A stretch of 5,892 nt of DNA from Thermoplasmata archaeon (lineage in GTDB: Archaea; Thermoplasmatota; Thermoplasmata; Lutacidiplasmatales; UBA184). Position numbers and translations under genes: made by a program. Shown here piece by piece: positions 1 to 5,892 of this stretch. The first letter of the stretch is position 1, and each line of letters begins with the position of its first letter. The notes under the pieces are model-generated. The model worked only from the letters and a program-made list of their open reading frames with translations, made no database searches and was not told where the DNA came from. Where the stretch lies: the NCBI GenBank assembly GCA_022749905.1, contig JAKIWU010000086.1, positions 1 through 5,892 on the forward strand. The letters run 5' to 3'.

Positions 1-1
1 C

Positions 2-763
2 CTCGGCGGGATGGTGCTCGGCCGTCCGGTTCAGGTGACCGAACTTGGCCTGGTCTCCTGGAGGGAACTTCCGGCGGGCGTCGCCGCCGGCGCCCTCACC
101 TTCGACGATCTGCGGGCGCTCATCGGCCAACCGACGGTGGAGGCGGCGGTGAACTACCTCGTGAAGTTCGGCTACGGCCCCGTCCTCCTGCCGCTCGTCG
201 AAAACTTCGTCCGGACCCGCGACGTCTTCACCCTCACGCAGGCCCTCGAACGCGATTACTACGCGCGGCTCCTTGCGAGCCTGAAGTACTTCCAGGGCGA
301 CGAGTGGGTGGTGCGCGAGTTCCTCAAGGCGGAGATCGACGAGAGGAACGTCGAGCTCCTCCTGAAGGCGAAGGATGCCGAGCTTGCACAAGAGGAGGTG
401 AGCGCGCGCTGGACGGAGGGCGGCGGGCTCGGCGCGGCGGCGATCCCCGAGCTCTACCAAGCACGCTCGGTGCCCGAGCTCGCCACGGCGCTCGCTCCCC
501 GGTACCCCGTGCTCCACGAAGGGCTGCCCGCCTACCAAGCCTCGAAGAGCCTGACGGGCTTCGAGTCGGCGCTCCTCCGGGACCGCGTCGTGCGCGAGGT
601 GCGACGGATGCGGGCCTACCCGCTCTCGCTCGCGATCCTCACCACGTACCTGCTCCGTGCCGAGGCCGAACGCTCCGACCTGCGCCGGATCGTCTACGGG
701 AAGGTCTACGGCGTGACCGAAGCCCAGGTCGAGCCGTTCCTCGTCTCCCCGCGGATCGGCTGA
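2..763 (+). CDS. atpC: A-type ATP synthase subunit C, 5' end cut by window edge
   Basis: This is the C-terminal part (about 253 codons) of the funnel-shaped subunit that joins the central axle (D/F) to the rotating proteolipid ring; it is homologous to V-ATPase subunit d/AC39. The frame is open to base 2, so the ATG at 11 is probably internal. Full-length family members are roughly 340-380 residues, so about 100 N-terminal residues lie outside. Family marks include the helical segment around 336-390 (ERNVELLLKAKDAEL), the tyrosine- and arginine-rich helices in the last third, and the closing helix LRRIVYGKVYGV at about 682-717, which matches the usual C-terminal end of the family. It stops at TGA 761-763, facing the subunit I gene. 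It is the only subunit gene here on the plus strand, so it is transcribed apart from A-B-D-H-I. Its upstream neighbours could be the missing E or K genes, which is inference. Confidence 0.9.
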   Translation, partial: LGGMVLGRPVQVTELGLVSWRELPAGVAAGALTFDDLRALIGQPTVEAAVNYLVKFGYGPVLLPLVENFVRTRDVFTLTQALERDYYARLLASLKYFQGDEWVVREFLKAEIDERNVELLLKAKDAELAQEEVSARWTEGGGLGAAAIPELYQARSVPELATALAPRYPVLHEGLPAYQASKSLTGFESALLRDRVVREVRRMRAYPLSLAILTTYLLRAEAERSDLRRIVYGKVYGVTEAQVEPFLVSPRIG

Positions 764-784
764 CGGGCTCGATCGGATCCCACC

Positions 785-2800
785 CTACGGGGTCGGGGCC
801 CCGACGGGCGGTGGCGTCGACGAGTGTACCGGCGCGGCCGCCCCGCCCTGCGAGGAGCCGGCGAACGGCGACAGGGTGTGCCTCCGGACCGAGCCGAGCG
901 GCCGGAACGGCCGCCCGTTCCCTGAGTAGAACTTCGAGAACTGCTCGACGAAGATGAGCCGGGCTCCTTGGATCCCCGGCTCGAAGACCCCGAGGATGAG
1001 GTTGAAGATCTGGCCTACGACGAGGATGAAGAGTCCAAGGACGAAGAACACAACGCTGCCCGACTGGAAGTCCGCGACGGCGACGTGGTCGATGACGAAC
1101 GCGAGGATCACCGAGGCGAGGAGGATCCCGACGAGCCGGGTGTAGGAGAGGATGTGGCTCACGATCTCGATGAGGCCCATGATCCCCTGGAACCCCTCGA
1201 ACAAGAGGAGGACGGCGCCGGAGCCGAGGAGTGCGAAGCCTAGGGTGACCCAGGGGCCCGCGGTCGGTGGCCAGTACGTCTGGCCCCGGAGCATCATGAG
1301 CCCGATCGTGGCGATCCCCCAGGCGAACGCGATCCCGCCGACTTTTGCGAGGGCGCCGCGATAGTGGTGGTGGAAGTATTCCTTGAGCGCACCAAGGACG
1401 AAACCGACCGTGACCATCGTGAGGCCGATGTAGCCGGAGAGGAGGAGGAGCTTCGGGAGGCCACGGGTCGAGGTGGGGTCGAGGAGCGCGGGGCCCGGGA
1501 GGAACGGGAAGCCGAAGAACGTGTTGAACACGGCGCCGAGTCCGATCGCGATCGCCGACGCTGGCAGGAGCGTCCAAGCGAGCTGGCGCATCGCGCTCGG
1601 CGGCATGATGAGCTTCACGAAGTTCTTGATGCTCTTCGGAAGCCGTGTCCGCCCGGGAAAGCCCGCGAGCATCCACAGCGAGACGAGGAGGATGACGAGG
1701 CCGTAGCCGGCGTCGCCGAGCATGAGCCCGAAGAAGATCGGGAAGGCGATCGCGAAGATCCAGGTCGGATCCCACTCGCCGGCATCCGGGAGGGAGTAGA
1801 ACCGGATGAAGAACTCGTAGAAGCGCACGCCCCGGGGATTCTCCATGAAGGTGGGCGGGGTCTCGTTCGTGGAGCGATCGTAGAGGGCCGCCCGACCCCC
1901 GACGGCGCGCTCGATCGCGGCCTCGAGGCGTGGCCGGTCCCGCTTCGCGATCCAGCCCTCCAAGGCGAAGGTCCGGACGCCGGCACCGAACCGGTTCCAC
2001 AGCTCGAACTTCCGATTCTCGATCGCGAGCGCTTCTTCGAGGGAAGAGAGCGTCGGGAACCACGCCGCGCTGATCTCGCCGAGGCGCTGGCGGATCGCCG
2101 CGAGCCTCGTGTCGATCGCCGCGATCCTCGCCCCGAGCCGAGGGAGTTCTTCGGCGATCGTCCCGGAGAGCTCGGGGACCTGGGCGAGATCGGCGTGCGT
2201 CTCCTGGGCGAGGCGCACGAGGGCGTCCGCGTTCTCGCGCCGGACGGCCACGAGGAACCGGATGCGATCGCCCGTCGCCCGGACGAGGATGCTTCCCTGC
2301 TCCGGCGGGAGGACCGTGCGGAGCCGCTCGAAGTCGTCGAGGTCTGCCTCGCCGAAGAAGGCGAGCAGATGGCGGGCCGAGAGCCACTCGAGCCGGTCCC
2401 GGTAGAAGGAGAACTTCTCGAGAAGCTCGGCCTGGTCGTCGAGGGTCGTCCGCTCGCTCGTGAGGCGGTCCTCCTCGCGTTTGAGCTCCCCGACCTCGCC
2501 ATCGATCGGGATCGTCCGGGCGGCGGCGAGAACGTCGTCGAGATCCTTGTAGGTCCTCGGGGACGGGACCGGGACCGGCGGGAGCGCGTTCACGAGGCCC
2601 TTGAGACGGATCAGCGTGTCCCCGACGGCCCGTTGGCGCTCGCTGCCGTGCTCGGGTCCGAGGAACTGGAGCGCCTCCGGGCCGATCGGCTCGACCTCGA
2701 TCACGCGAAGGTCGTGGAGGACGCTCAGGAGGAGCTCGCGGTCCTCCTTCAAGCCCACGATGCCGACCTTGGCCATGGGGAGCGGTCGCAGGAACGTCAC
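785..2800 (-). CDS. atpI: A-type ATP synthase membrane subunit I (stator, ion half-channels)
   Basis: This 671-residue protein is the membrane stator (V-ATPase subunit a homologue) that carries ions to and from the rotating ring and anchors the peripheral stalks. Residues 1-340 form the cytoplasmic arm, with two long charged helical stretches (about 100-140 and 215-265). About eight membrane segments follow, near 346-361, 365-381, 406-433, 449-471, 485-505, 517-536, 545-570 and 581-605. The motif SYTRLVG places Arg555 as the essential channel arginine (yeast Vph1 Arg735). Arg614 in QGARLIFVEQFSKFY matches the second conserved arginine, with Gln611 three residues before it. The start chosen is GTG 2798-2800, because AGGTGAT lies three bases upstream; ATG at 2774-2776 (codon 9) is the alternative. 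The end is unusual: after the usual FSKFY...FRPL ending comes a Pro/Ala/Ser-rich tail of about 34 residues. It is the last gene of the operon, eight bases after H. Confidence 0.95.
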   Translation of the reverse strand: MTFLRPLPMAKVGIVGLKEDRELLLSVLHDLRVIEVEPIGPEALQFLGPEHGSERQRAVGDTLIRLKGLVNALPPVPVPSPRTYKDLDDVLAAARTIPIDGEVGELKREEDRLTSERTTLDDQAELLEKFSFYRDRLEWLSARHLLAFFGEADLDDFERLRTVLPPEQGSILVRATGDRIRFLVAVRRENADALVRLAQETHADLAQVPELSGTIAEELPRLGARIAAIDTRLAAIRQRLGEISAAWFPTLSSLEEALAIENRKFELWNRFGAGVRTFALEGWIAKRDRPRLEAAIERAVGGRAALYDRSTNETPPTFMENPRGVRFYEFFIRFYSLPDAGEWDPTWIFAIAFPIFFGLMLGDAGYGLVILLVSLWMLAGFPGRTRLPKSIKNFVKLIMPPSAMRQLAWTLLPASAIAIGLGAVFNTFFGFPFLPGPALLDPTSTRGLPKLLLLSGYIGLTMVTVGFVLGALKEYFHHHYRGALAKVGGIAFAWGIATIGLMMLRGQTYWPPTAGPWVTLGFALLGSGAVLLLFEGFQGIMGLIEIVSHILSYTRLVGILLASVILAFVIDHVAVADFQSGSVVFFVLGLFILVVGQIFNLILGVFEPGIQGARLIFVEQFSKFYSGNGRPFRPLGSVRRHTLSPFAGSSQGGAAAPVHSSTPPPVGAPTP
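792..805. repeat. Perfect 14-base palindrome GTCGGGGCCCCGAC at the 3' end of subunit I
   Basis: The 14 bases equal their own reverse complement. They lie in the last codons of subunit I (Val-Gly-Ala-Pro-Thr), 29 bases past the stop of the converging subunit C gene. As RNA, a five-pair stem with a four-base loop is possible from either strand. No T-rich run follows on either side, so a terminator is not supported. The codons for Pro, Gly and Ala in GC-rich DNA could produce it by chance. Confidence 0.4.
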
Positions 2801-2803
2801 AGG

Positions 2804-2810
2804 ATCACCT
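2804..2810 (-). promoter_or_regulatory. Strong Shine-Dalgarno site for subunit I, overlapping the H stop codon
   Basis: On the minus strand the bases read AGGTGAT, a seven-base match to the complement of the 16S rRNA 3' end, three bases before GTG 2798-2800. Its first two bases are also the last two of the TAG stop of subunit H, so a ribosome finishing H sits on the site that starts I. It supports the GTG start over the downstream ATG. Confidence 0.75.
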
Positions 2811-3180
2811 AGGCATCGTCGTCGAGGATGCCCCTCACGAGGGCATCGAGGATGTCCGTCGGCCTTAGCGCGGTGGCGCGCGCGAACTCTCGGGAGGCGG
2901 TCTCGGCCTGCTCGCGGGCAGAGCTGAGGATGCTCTCGGCCTCTTCTTCCGCCGAGCGACGCGCGCTCTCTAAGGCGGCTTCGTAGCCCCGTTCGGCCGA
3001 CGCGCGCGCCTCCGCGATCGCCCGTTCGGTCTCGCTGCGGATCGAGGCGAGTCTCTGCTCTCCCTCGGTGCGCGCGCTCGCAAGGCGGCGGTCGAAGTCG
3101 TTCTCGGCCTCCTTCACCTGGCGGAGCAGGAGCGTTGAGCCCTCCGGCGGCGGAGCCGGTGCGGGCGCAGCGGCGGTCAC
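2809..3180 (-). CDS. atpH: A-type ATP synthase peripheral-stalk subunit H
   Basis: This 123-residue, highly charged protein matches subunit H (AhaH; Thermus G), which pairs with subunit E in a coiled coil to form the outer stalk that stops the A3B3 head turning. Residues about 17-100 are one continuous helix rich in Ala, Glu and Arg (for example ARTEGEQRLASIRSETERAI), with no helix breakers and small or Ala residues at regular spacing. A short C-terminal helix, DILDALVRGIL, fits the globular tip. The identity rests on composition and on position next to D and I; no catalytic motif is expected. The start is GTG at 3178-3180, supported by GGTGAT five bases upstream. The first 15 residues are Ala/Pro-rich (AAAPAPAPPPEG) and look disordered, an addition to the compact family form of about 100-110 residues. 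The internal GTG at codon 22 would remove this tail but has no comparable ribosome site that I noticed. Confidence 0.85.
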   Translation of the reverse strand: MTAAAPAPAPPPEGSTLLLRQVKEAENDFDRRLASARTEGEQRLASIRSETERAIAEARASAERGYEAALESARRSAEEEAESILSSAREQAETASREFARATALRPTDILDALVRGILDDDA

Positions 3181-3181
3181 G

Positions 3182-3316
3182 CTAGATCACCCCGAACCGG
3201 ACCAGGAGGTAGGCGAGGGTGGCGAGGGCCGCGATCTTCCAGAGGATGGAGAGCCGCATCACCCAGAGGAACCGCCGCTGGGCCGCGTTGAACGGCCGCT
3301 CGCTAGGCAGCGACAT
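3182..3316 (-). CDS. Small single-helix membrane protein (44 aa) between subunits D and H; function unknown
   Basis: I do not recognise this 44-residue protein. It begins MSLPSERPFNAAQRRF and continues with a hydrophobic stretch (residues 16-44, including FLWVMRLSILWKIAALATL) holding Arg21, Lys27 and Arg40, which suggests one membrane helix with a basic N-terminal part on the cytoplasmic side. The ATG at 3314-3316 overlaps the end of subunit D by 14 bases. It is the only start available, since the next in-frame stop upstream is just ten codons away with no ATG, GTG or TTG between. GGAGG lies three bases before the ATG and again 15 bases before it. The stop is one base from the H start. The tight overlap and the good ribosome sites on both sides argue that it is real. 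In Methanosarcina a small gene (ahaG) also follows ahaD, so a counterpart is possible by position only. It could be a small accessory of the membrane motor. Confidence 0.7.
   Translation of the reverse strand: MSLPSERPFNAAQRRFLWVMRLSILWKIAALATLAYLLVRFGVI
3186..3191 (-). promoter_or_regulatory. Shine-Dalgarno site for subunit H inside the end of the 44-aa gene
   Basis: The minus strand reads GGTGAT five bases before GTG 3178-3180, an ideal match to the 16S rRNA 3' end at normal spacing. It lies within the last codons (Gly-Val-Ile) of the preceding small gene. Translation of H is therefore probably linked to that gene's end, and the site supports the GTG start. Confidence 0.75.
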
Positions 3317-3947
3317 CCGCCTCCGCCGCTTCCTCCATCTTGCGCTTCACCGTCTTCAGCATCGAGAAGGCGTCGCGCTCGAGCTCGTCGAACCGGAACT
3401 TGATGTAGCGCACGGTCCCTTGGAGCCGCGGGATCAGCACGTTCTCGATCGCGCTCGCGCGCCGCTTCGTCTTTTCGATCTCCTTGAGCAGGCGGCGGAG
3501 CGCGTTCTCCTTCTCGGCGATGTTGAGGATGATCCGGTAGATCGCCTGGAAGTGGCGCACCGACTCGTAGACGGACGCGGGGAGGTGGAGGAGCGCGGTC
3601 TCGGGGATCGGGCGGTAGCCTCCCGTGTTCACCCGCGGGGTCTTCACCCCCATGACGTTCTTCGTCCCCACCGAGACCTGCGCGAGCGCGGGCAGGAGGA
3701 GCGAGATGCTCTCGAGCCGCATCGGGCCGACGTCCATCTCGGCGATCCGGATCGCCTCGTAGCCGCGCGCGATCCGCGCCTGGAGGTCGCCGCGCAGCTG
3801 GAGCGCCTCCTTTGAGAGCTGGAAGAACTCCGCGATGAGGGCGGAGCGCTTGAGCTTCAGCAGGTTCAATCCCTTCTTCGCGAGCACGATCCGACGGCGC
3901 GTGCGCAGGAGCTCCAGGCGGGTCGGCCGGATCTCCTCGCTCGCCAT
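3303..3947 (-). CDS. atpD: A-type ATP synthase central-stalk subunit D
   Basis: This 214-residue protein is the rotor axle that turns inside the A3B3 head, equivalent to the F-type gamma subunit and V-ATPase D. It has the family's two long terminal helices. The N-terminal one, about residues 6-70, opens with RPTRLELLRTRRRIVLAKKG and corresponds to the conserved 'PTR-ELL' start. The C-terminal one, about 140-205, carries RRASAIENVLIPRLQGTVRY and LERDAFSMLKTVK. These would form the antiparallel coiled coil. A middle segment rich in Gly, Val and Pro (about 90-125) forms the base where C and F are expected to bind. Length and both ends match the family. The ATG at 3945-3947 lies 16 bases after the B stop, with no clear ribosome-binding site, so coupling to B translation is likely. 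The TAG at 3303-3305 falls inside the next small gene. Confidence 0.95.
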   Translation of the reverse strand: MASEEIRPTRLELLRTRRRIVLAKKGLNLLKLKRSALIAEFFQLSKEALQLRGDLQARIARGYEAIRIAEMDVGPMRLESISLLLPALAQVSVGTKNVMGVKTPRVNTGGYRPIPETALLHLPASVYESVRHFQAIYRIILNIAEKENALRRLLKEIEKTKRRASAIENVLIPRLQGTVRYIKFRFDELERDAFSMLKTVKRKMEEAAEADVAA

Positions 3948-3963
3948 CGAGGTCTCGGTCGCC

Positions 3964-5382
3964 TCAGGCGGCCCGGGCGGTTCGGTACTTCTGGATGAAC
4001 TCGGGCTTCAGCCGCTTCAACTCCGACTCGGGGAGCTCGGAGAGGATGTCCCAGCCGATCGCGAGGCTCTGGTCGATCGTTCGGTCCTCGTCGGGCCGCT
4101 GGTTGACGAACTCCTTCTCGAAGCGCTCGGCCACCTTGAGGTAGATCCGGTCGGTCGCGGAGAGCGACTCCTCCCCTACGATCGCCGAGAGGGCCCGCTG
4201 GTCCTTGCCCGTCGCGTAGCTCGCGTAGAGCTGGTCGGCGAGCCCGCGATGGTCCTCGCGGGTGCGCCCCTTCCCGATTCCCTGGTTCATGAGGCGCGAG
4301 AGGGAGACGAGCACATCGACGGGCGGGTAGACGCCGCGCCGCTGGAGGTCGCGGCTCGCGACGATCTGGCCCTCGGTGATGTACCCGGTGAGGTCCGGGA
4401 TCGGGTGCGTGTTGTCGTCGGCGGGCATCGTGAGGATGGGGAGTTGGGTGATCGAGCCCTTCCGGCCCTGGATCTTCCCCGCCCGCTCGTAGAGGGTGGC
4501 GAGGTCGGTGTAGAGGTAGCCCGGGTAGCCGCGGCGGCCCGGCACTTCCTCGCGCGCGCTCGAGATCTCACGCAGCGCCTCGCAGTAGTTCGTCATGTCC
4601 GTGAGCACGACAAGGATGTGCATGTCGCGCTCGTAGGCGAGGTACTCGGCCGTGGTGAGCGCCATGCGGGGCGTGATGACTCGCTCCATCGAGGGGTCGC
4701 TCGACAGGTTGAGGAAGACGACCGTCCTCTCGAGAGCGCCCGTCGCTTCGAACTCCTTGAGGAAGAAGTTGGCCTCCTCGCTCGTGATCCCCATCGCGGC
4801 GAAGACGACGGCGAACCCCTCGGAGGAATCACGGAGTTTCGCCTGCCGGACGATCTGGGCCGCGATCTGGTTGTGCGGAAGGCCAGCGCCGGAGAAGATG
4901 GGGAGCTTCTGGCCCCGCACGAGCGTGTTCATCACGTCGATGTTCGTGAGGCCGGTCTGGATGAACTCGCTCGGCTCCTCGCGCGAGTACGGGTTCATCG
5001 CGTTCCCGACGATCTCGAGGCGCGTCTCCGAGACGATCTTCGGGCCCCCGTCGCGAGGCTCGCCGAGCCCGTTGAAGACGCGGCCGAGCATCTCATCGGA
5101 GACGGCGAGGCGGGCGGTCTCGCCGAGGAGCTTCACGCTCGTCCCGGTGATGTTCATCCCCATCGTCGGGCCGAACACCTGCACGATCGCGAGTCCCTTC
5201 CGTGAGTCGAGCACTTGGCCGAGCCTCCGCGTCCCATCCGGGAGCGAGATCTCGACCATCTCGCCGTAGGCCCCCGTCTCGATCTCGCGTACGAACAGGA
5301 GCGGGCCCGAGACCCGATCGATGGTTCGGTAGTCGAGAGGGAGGGCCGGAGTCGCTCTCCGTGTGGGTTTCGTCGTCGCCAT
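3964..5382 (-). CDS. atpB: A-type ATP synthase regulatory subunit B
   Basis: This 472-residue protein is the non-catalytic nucleotide-site subunit of the A3B3 head. Residues about 18-90 form the N-terminal beta barrel (YRTIDRVSGPLLFV). The central ATP-fold domain includes LVRGQKLPIFSGAGLPHNQI at 155-173. Here the Walker A lysine is absent (GAGLPHN in place of GxxxxGKT), as is normal for B and separates it from A. PPVDVLVSLS at 353-362 fits the ATPase alpha/beta signature, and Arg363 directly after it sits where the arginine finger acts on the neighbouring A site. Residues about 375-472 form the helical C-terminal domain (ATGKDQRALSAIVGEESLS). The ATG at 5380-5382 is two bases after the A stop. 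A GGGAG ten bases upstream is only a weak ribosome site, so coupling to A is likely. A basic extension of about 15 residues precedes the conserved start. Overall length is normal. Confidence 0.97.
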   Translation of the reverse strand: MATTKPTRRATPALPLDYRTIDRVSGPLLFVREIETGAYGEMVEISLPDGTRRLGQVLDSRKGLAIVQVFGPTMGMNITGTSVKLLGETARLAVSDEMLGRVFNGLGEPRDGGPKIVSETRLEIVGNAMNPYSREEPSEFIQTGLTNIDVMNTLVRGQKLPIFSGAGLPHNQIAAQIVRQAKLRDSSEGFAVVFAAMGITSEEANFFLKEFEATGALERTVVFLNLSSDPSMERVITPRMALTTAEYLAYERDMHILVVLTDMTNYCEALREISSAREEVPGRRGYPGYLYTDLATLYERAGKIQGRKGSITQLPILTMPADDNTHPIPDLTGYITEGQIVASRDLQRRGVYPPVDVLVSLSRLMNQGIGKGRTREDHRGLADQLYASYATGKDQRALSAIVGEESLSATDRIYLKVAERFEKEFVNQRPDEDRTIDQSLAIGWDILSELPESELKRLKPEFIQKYRTARAA

Positions 5383-5384
5383 CG

Positions 5385-5891
5385 CTAGGCGGCTCCCGGA
5401 GCGGCTTGGGCGAGCTCGCTCGAGAGCTCCGCCTCGATCTTATCGAACTGTCCGGTGATCTCCTTCTCGGGGATCCACTTCATGCGGGACAGTTTCGAGC
5501 GAACGGGGAGCTTCTGGATCGCCCCGACCGTTGTGCCGGCGACGATCGCCTCCTGTTCCTTGTCGCCGAAGGAGAGGATCGCACGGAGCATCCGGTACTG
5601 TTTCTGGATCGAGGAGTACGTGTCGACCTCGTCGTACGCACTCTGCTGCAGGTAGTCCTCGCGCAACATGCGCGCGACGTCGAGGATGCCCTTCTCCCGC
5701 TCCGGCAGTGCGTCGACTCCGACCAGCTGGACGATCTCTTGGAGCTCGGCCTCTTCTTGGAGCACCTTCAGGGCCTTCTGGCGCAGCGCGACAAAGTCCT
5801 TGGCGAGCTCAGCGCGATACCAGGGTTCGAGGTCGCCCACGTAGAGCGAATAGCTCTGAAGCCAGTTGATCGAGGGGAAATGTCGCCGAGA
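5385..5891 (-). CDS. atpA: A-type ATP synthase catalytic subunit A, C-terminal part, cut by window edge
   Basis: These are the last 168 residues of the catalytic subunit (about 580-600 residues in full, when no intein is present), which hydrolyses or makes ATP in the A3B3 head. The fragment opens RRHFPSINWLQSYSLY. PSINWLQSYS fits the ATPase alpha/beta signature pattern (P-[SAP]-[LIV]-[DNH]-x3-S-x-S), and the RHFP-INWL-SYSLY form is the A-subunit version. The helical C-terminal domain follows, with LVGVDALPEREKGILDVARM and LREDYLQQSAYDEVDTYSS, both strongly conserved in A. The end is a short Ala-rich tail (AQAAPGAA). The GTG at 5838-5840 is an internal valine, not a start, since the family motif continues through it to the edge. 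The Walker A and B motifs, and any intein site, lie to the right outside the window. B follows after two bases. Confidence 0.96.
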   Translation of the reverse strand, partial: SRRHFPSINWLQSYSLYVGDLEPWYRAELAKDFVALRQKALKVLQEEAELQEIVQLVGVDALPEREKGILDVARMLREDYLQQSAYDEVDTYSSIQKQYRMLRAILSFGDKEQEAIVAGTTVGAIQKLPVRSKLSRMKWIPEKEITGQFDKIEAELSSELAQAAPGAA

Positions 5892-5892
5892 G

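Noticed and set aside
764..805. Intrinsic terminator at the C/I junction
   Set aside because: A short GC palindrome is present, but there is no T run on either strand, so I list only the palindrome.
304..957. 217-codon plus-strand frame overlapping subunit C
   Set aside because: Arg/Ala/Pro-rich out-of-phase reading of the C gene with no family resemblance; it also runs into the convergent I gene.
639..2387. 582-codon minus-strand frame overlapping subunit I and the end of C
   Set aside because: It is an out-of-phase reading of the I gene with Arg/Pro-rich, domain-free sequence. The in-phase neighbour has clear membrane helices and the channel arginines.
1364..2812. 482-codon open frame on the plus strand, running opposite most of subunit I
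   Set aside because: Its translation is dominated by Arg, Glu and Asp repeats typical of the antisense of a GC-rich gene, it matches no family I know, and it sits wholly over a well-supported subunit I gene.
3835..5205. 456-codon open frame on the plus strand, opposite subunit B
   Set aside because: Same antisense pattern (Arg/Glu/Asp/Val/Leu-rich, no domains). The minus-strand frame is an unmistakable subunit B over the whole interval.
5838..5840. GTG as the start of a separate 151-residue protein
   Set aside because: The frame continues upstream through RHFPSINWLQSYSLY, a conserved subunit A motif, to the window edge, so the codon is internal.
5385..5891. Intein in subunit A, as known from some archaea
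   Set aside because: The visible C-terminal third is continuous with no insertion. The usual P-loop insertion site is outside the window, so nothing can be said there.

Overview
The window is a GC-rich segment (about two thirds G+C by eye) that is almost entirely filled with genes for an A-type (archaeal/V-like) ATP synthase. Five recognisable subunit genes and one unrecognised small gene lie on the minus strand, and one more subunit gene lies on the plus strand. The separate peripheral-stalk H subunit, the A/B catalytic hexamer proteins, the A-type subunit I and strong GGTGAT ribosome-binding sites fit an archaeon. A high-GC euryarchaeal or Thermoplasmata-like lineage is possible, but the lineage is only a guess. 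Some bacteria carry this enzyme too, so the domain of life is likely rather than proven.

Layout, reading the minus strand from right to left: the C-terminal third of catalytic subunit A (cut by the right edge), complete subunit B, complete central-stalk subunit D, a 44-residue one-helix membrane protein that I do not recognise, complete peripheral-stalk subunit H, and complete membrane subunit I. The genes are packed with gaps of 2, 16, -14 (overlap), 1 and 8 bases, so they almost certainly form one transcription unit read leftward. On the plus strand, the left 763 bases encode the C-terminal part of subunit C. It converges on the subunit I gene, with only 21 bases between the two stop codons.

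Together these proteins account for most of a rotary motor. A and B form the ATP-handling head. D is the axle and C the socket that couples the axle to the membrane ring. H is half of the outer stalk and I is the stator with the ion half-channels. The ring proteolipid K, stalk subunit E and axle subunit F are not in the window and are expected beyond one or both edges. Compared with the commonly described archaeal order H-I-K-E-C-F-A-B-D, the locus is rearranged: H and I follow D, and C is on the opposite strand. No tRNA, rRNA, mobile element, CRISPR array or promoter was found, and no stretch longer than about 25 bases lacks a gene.
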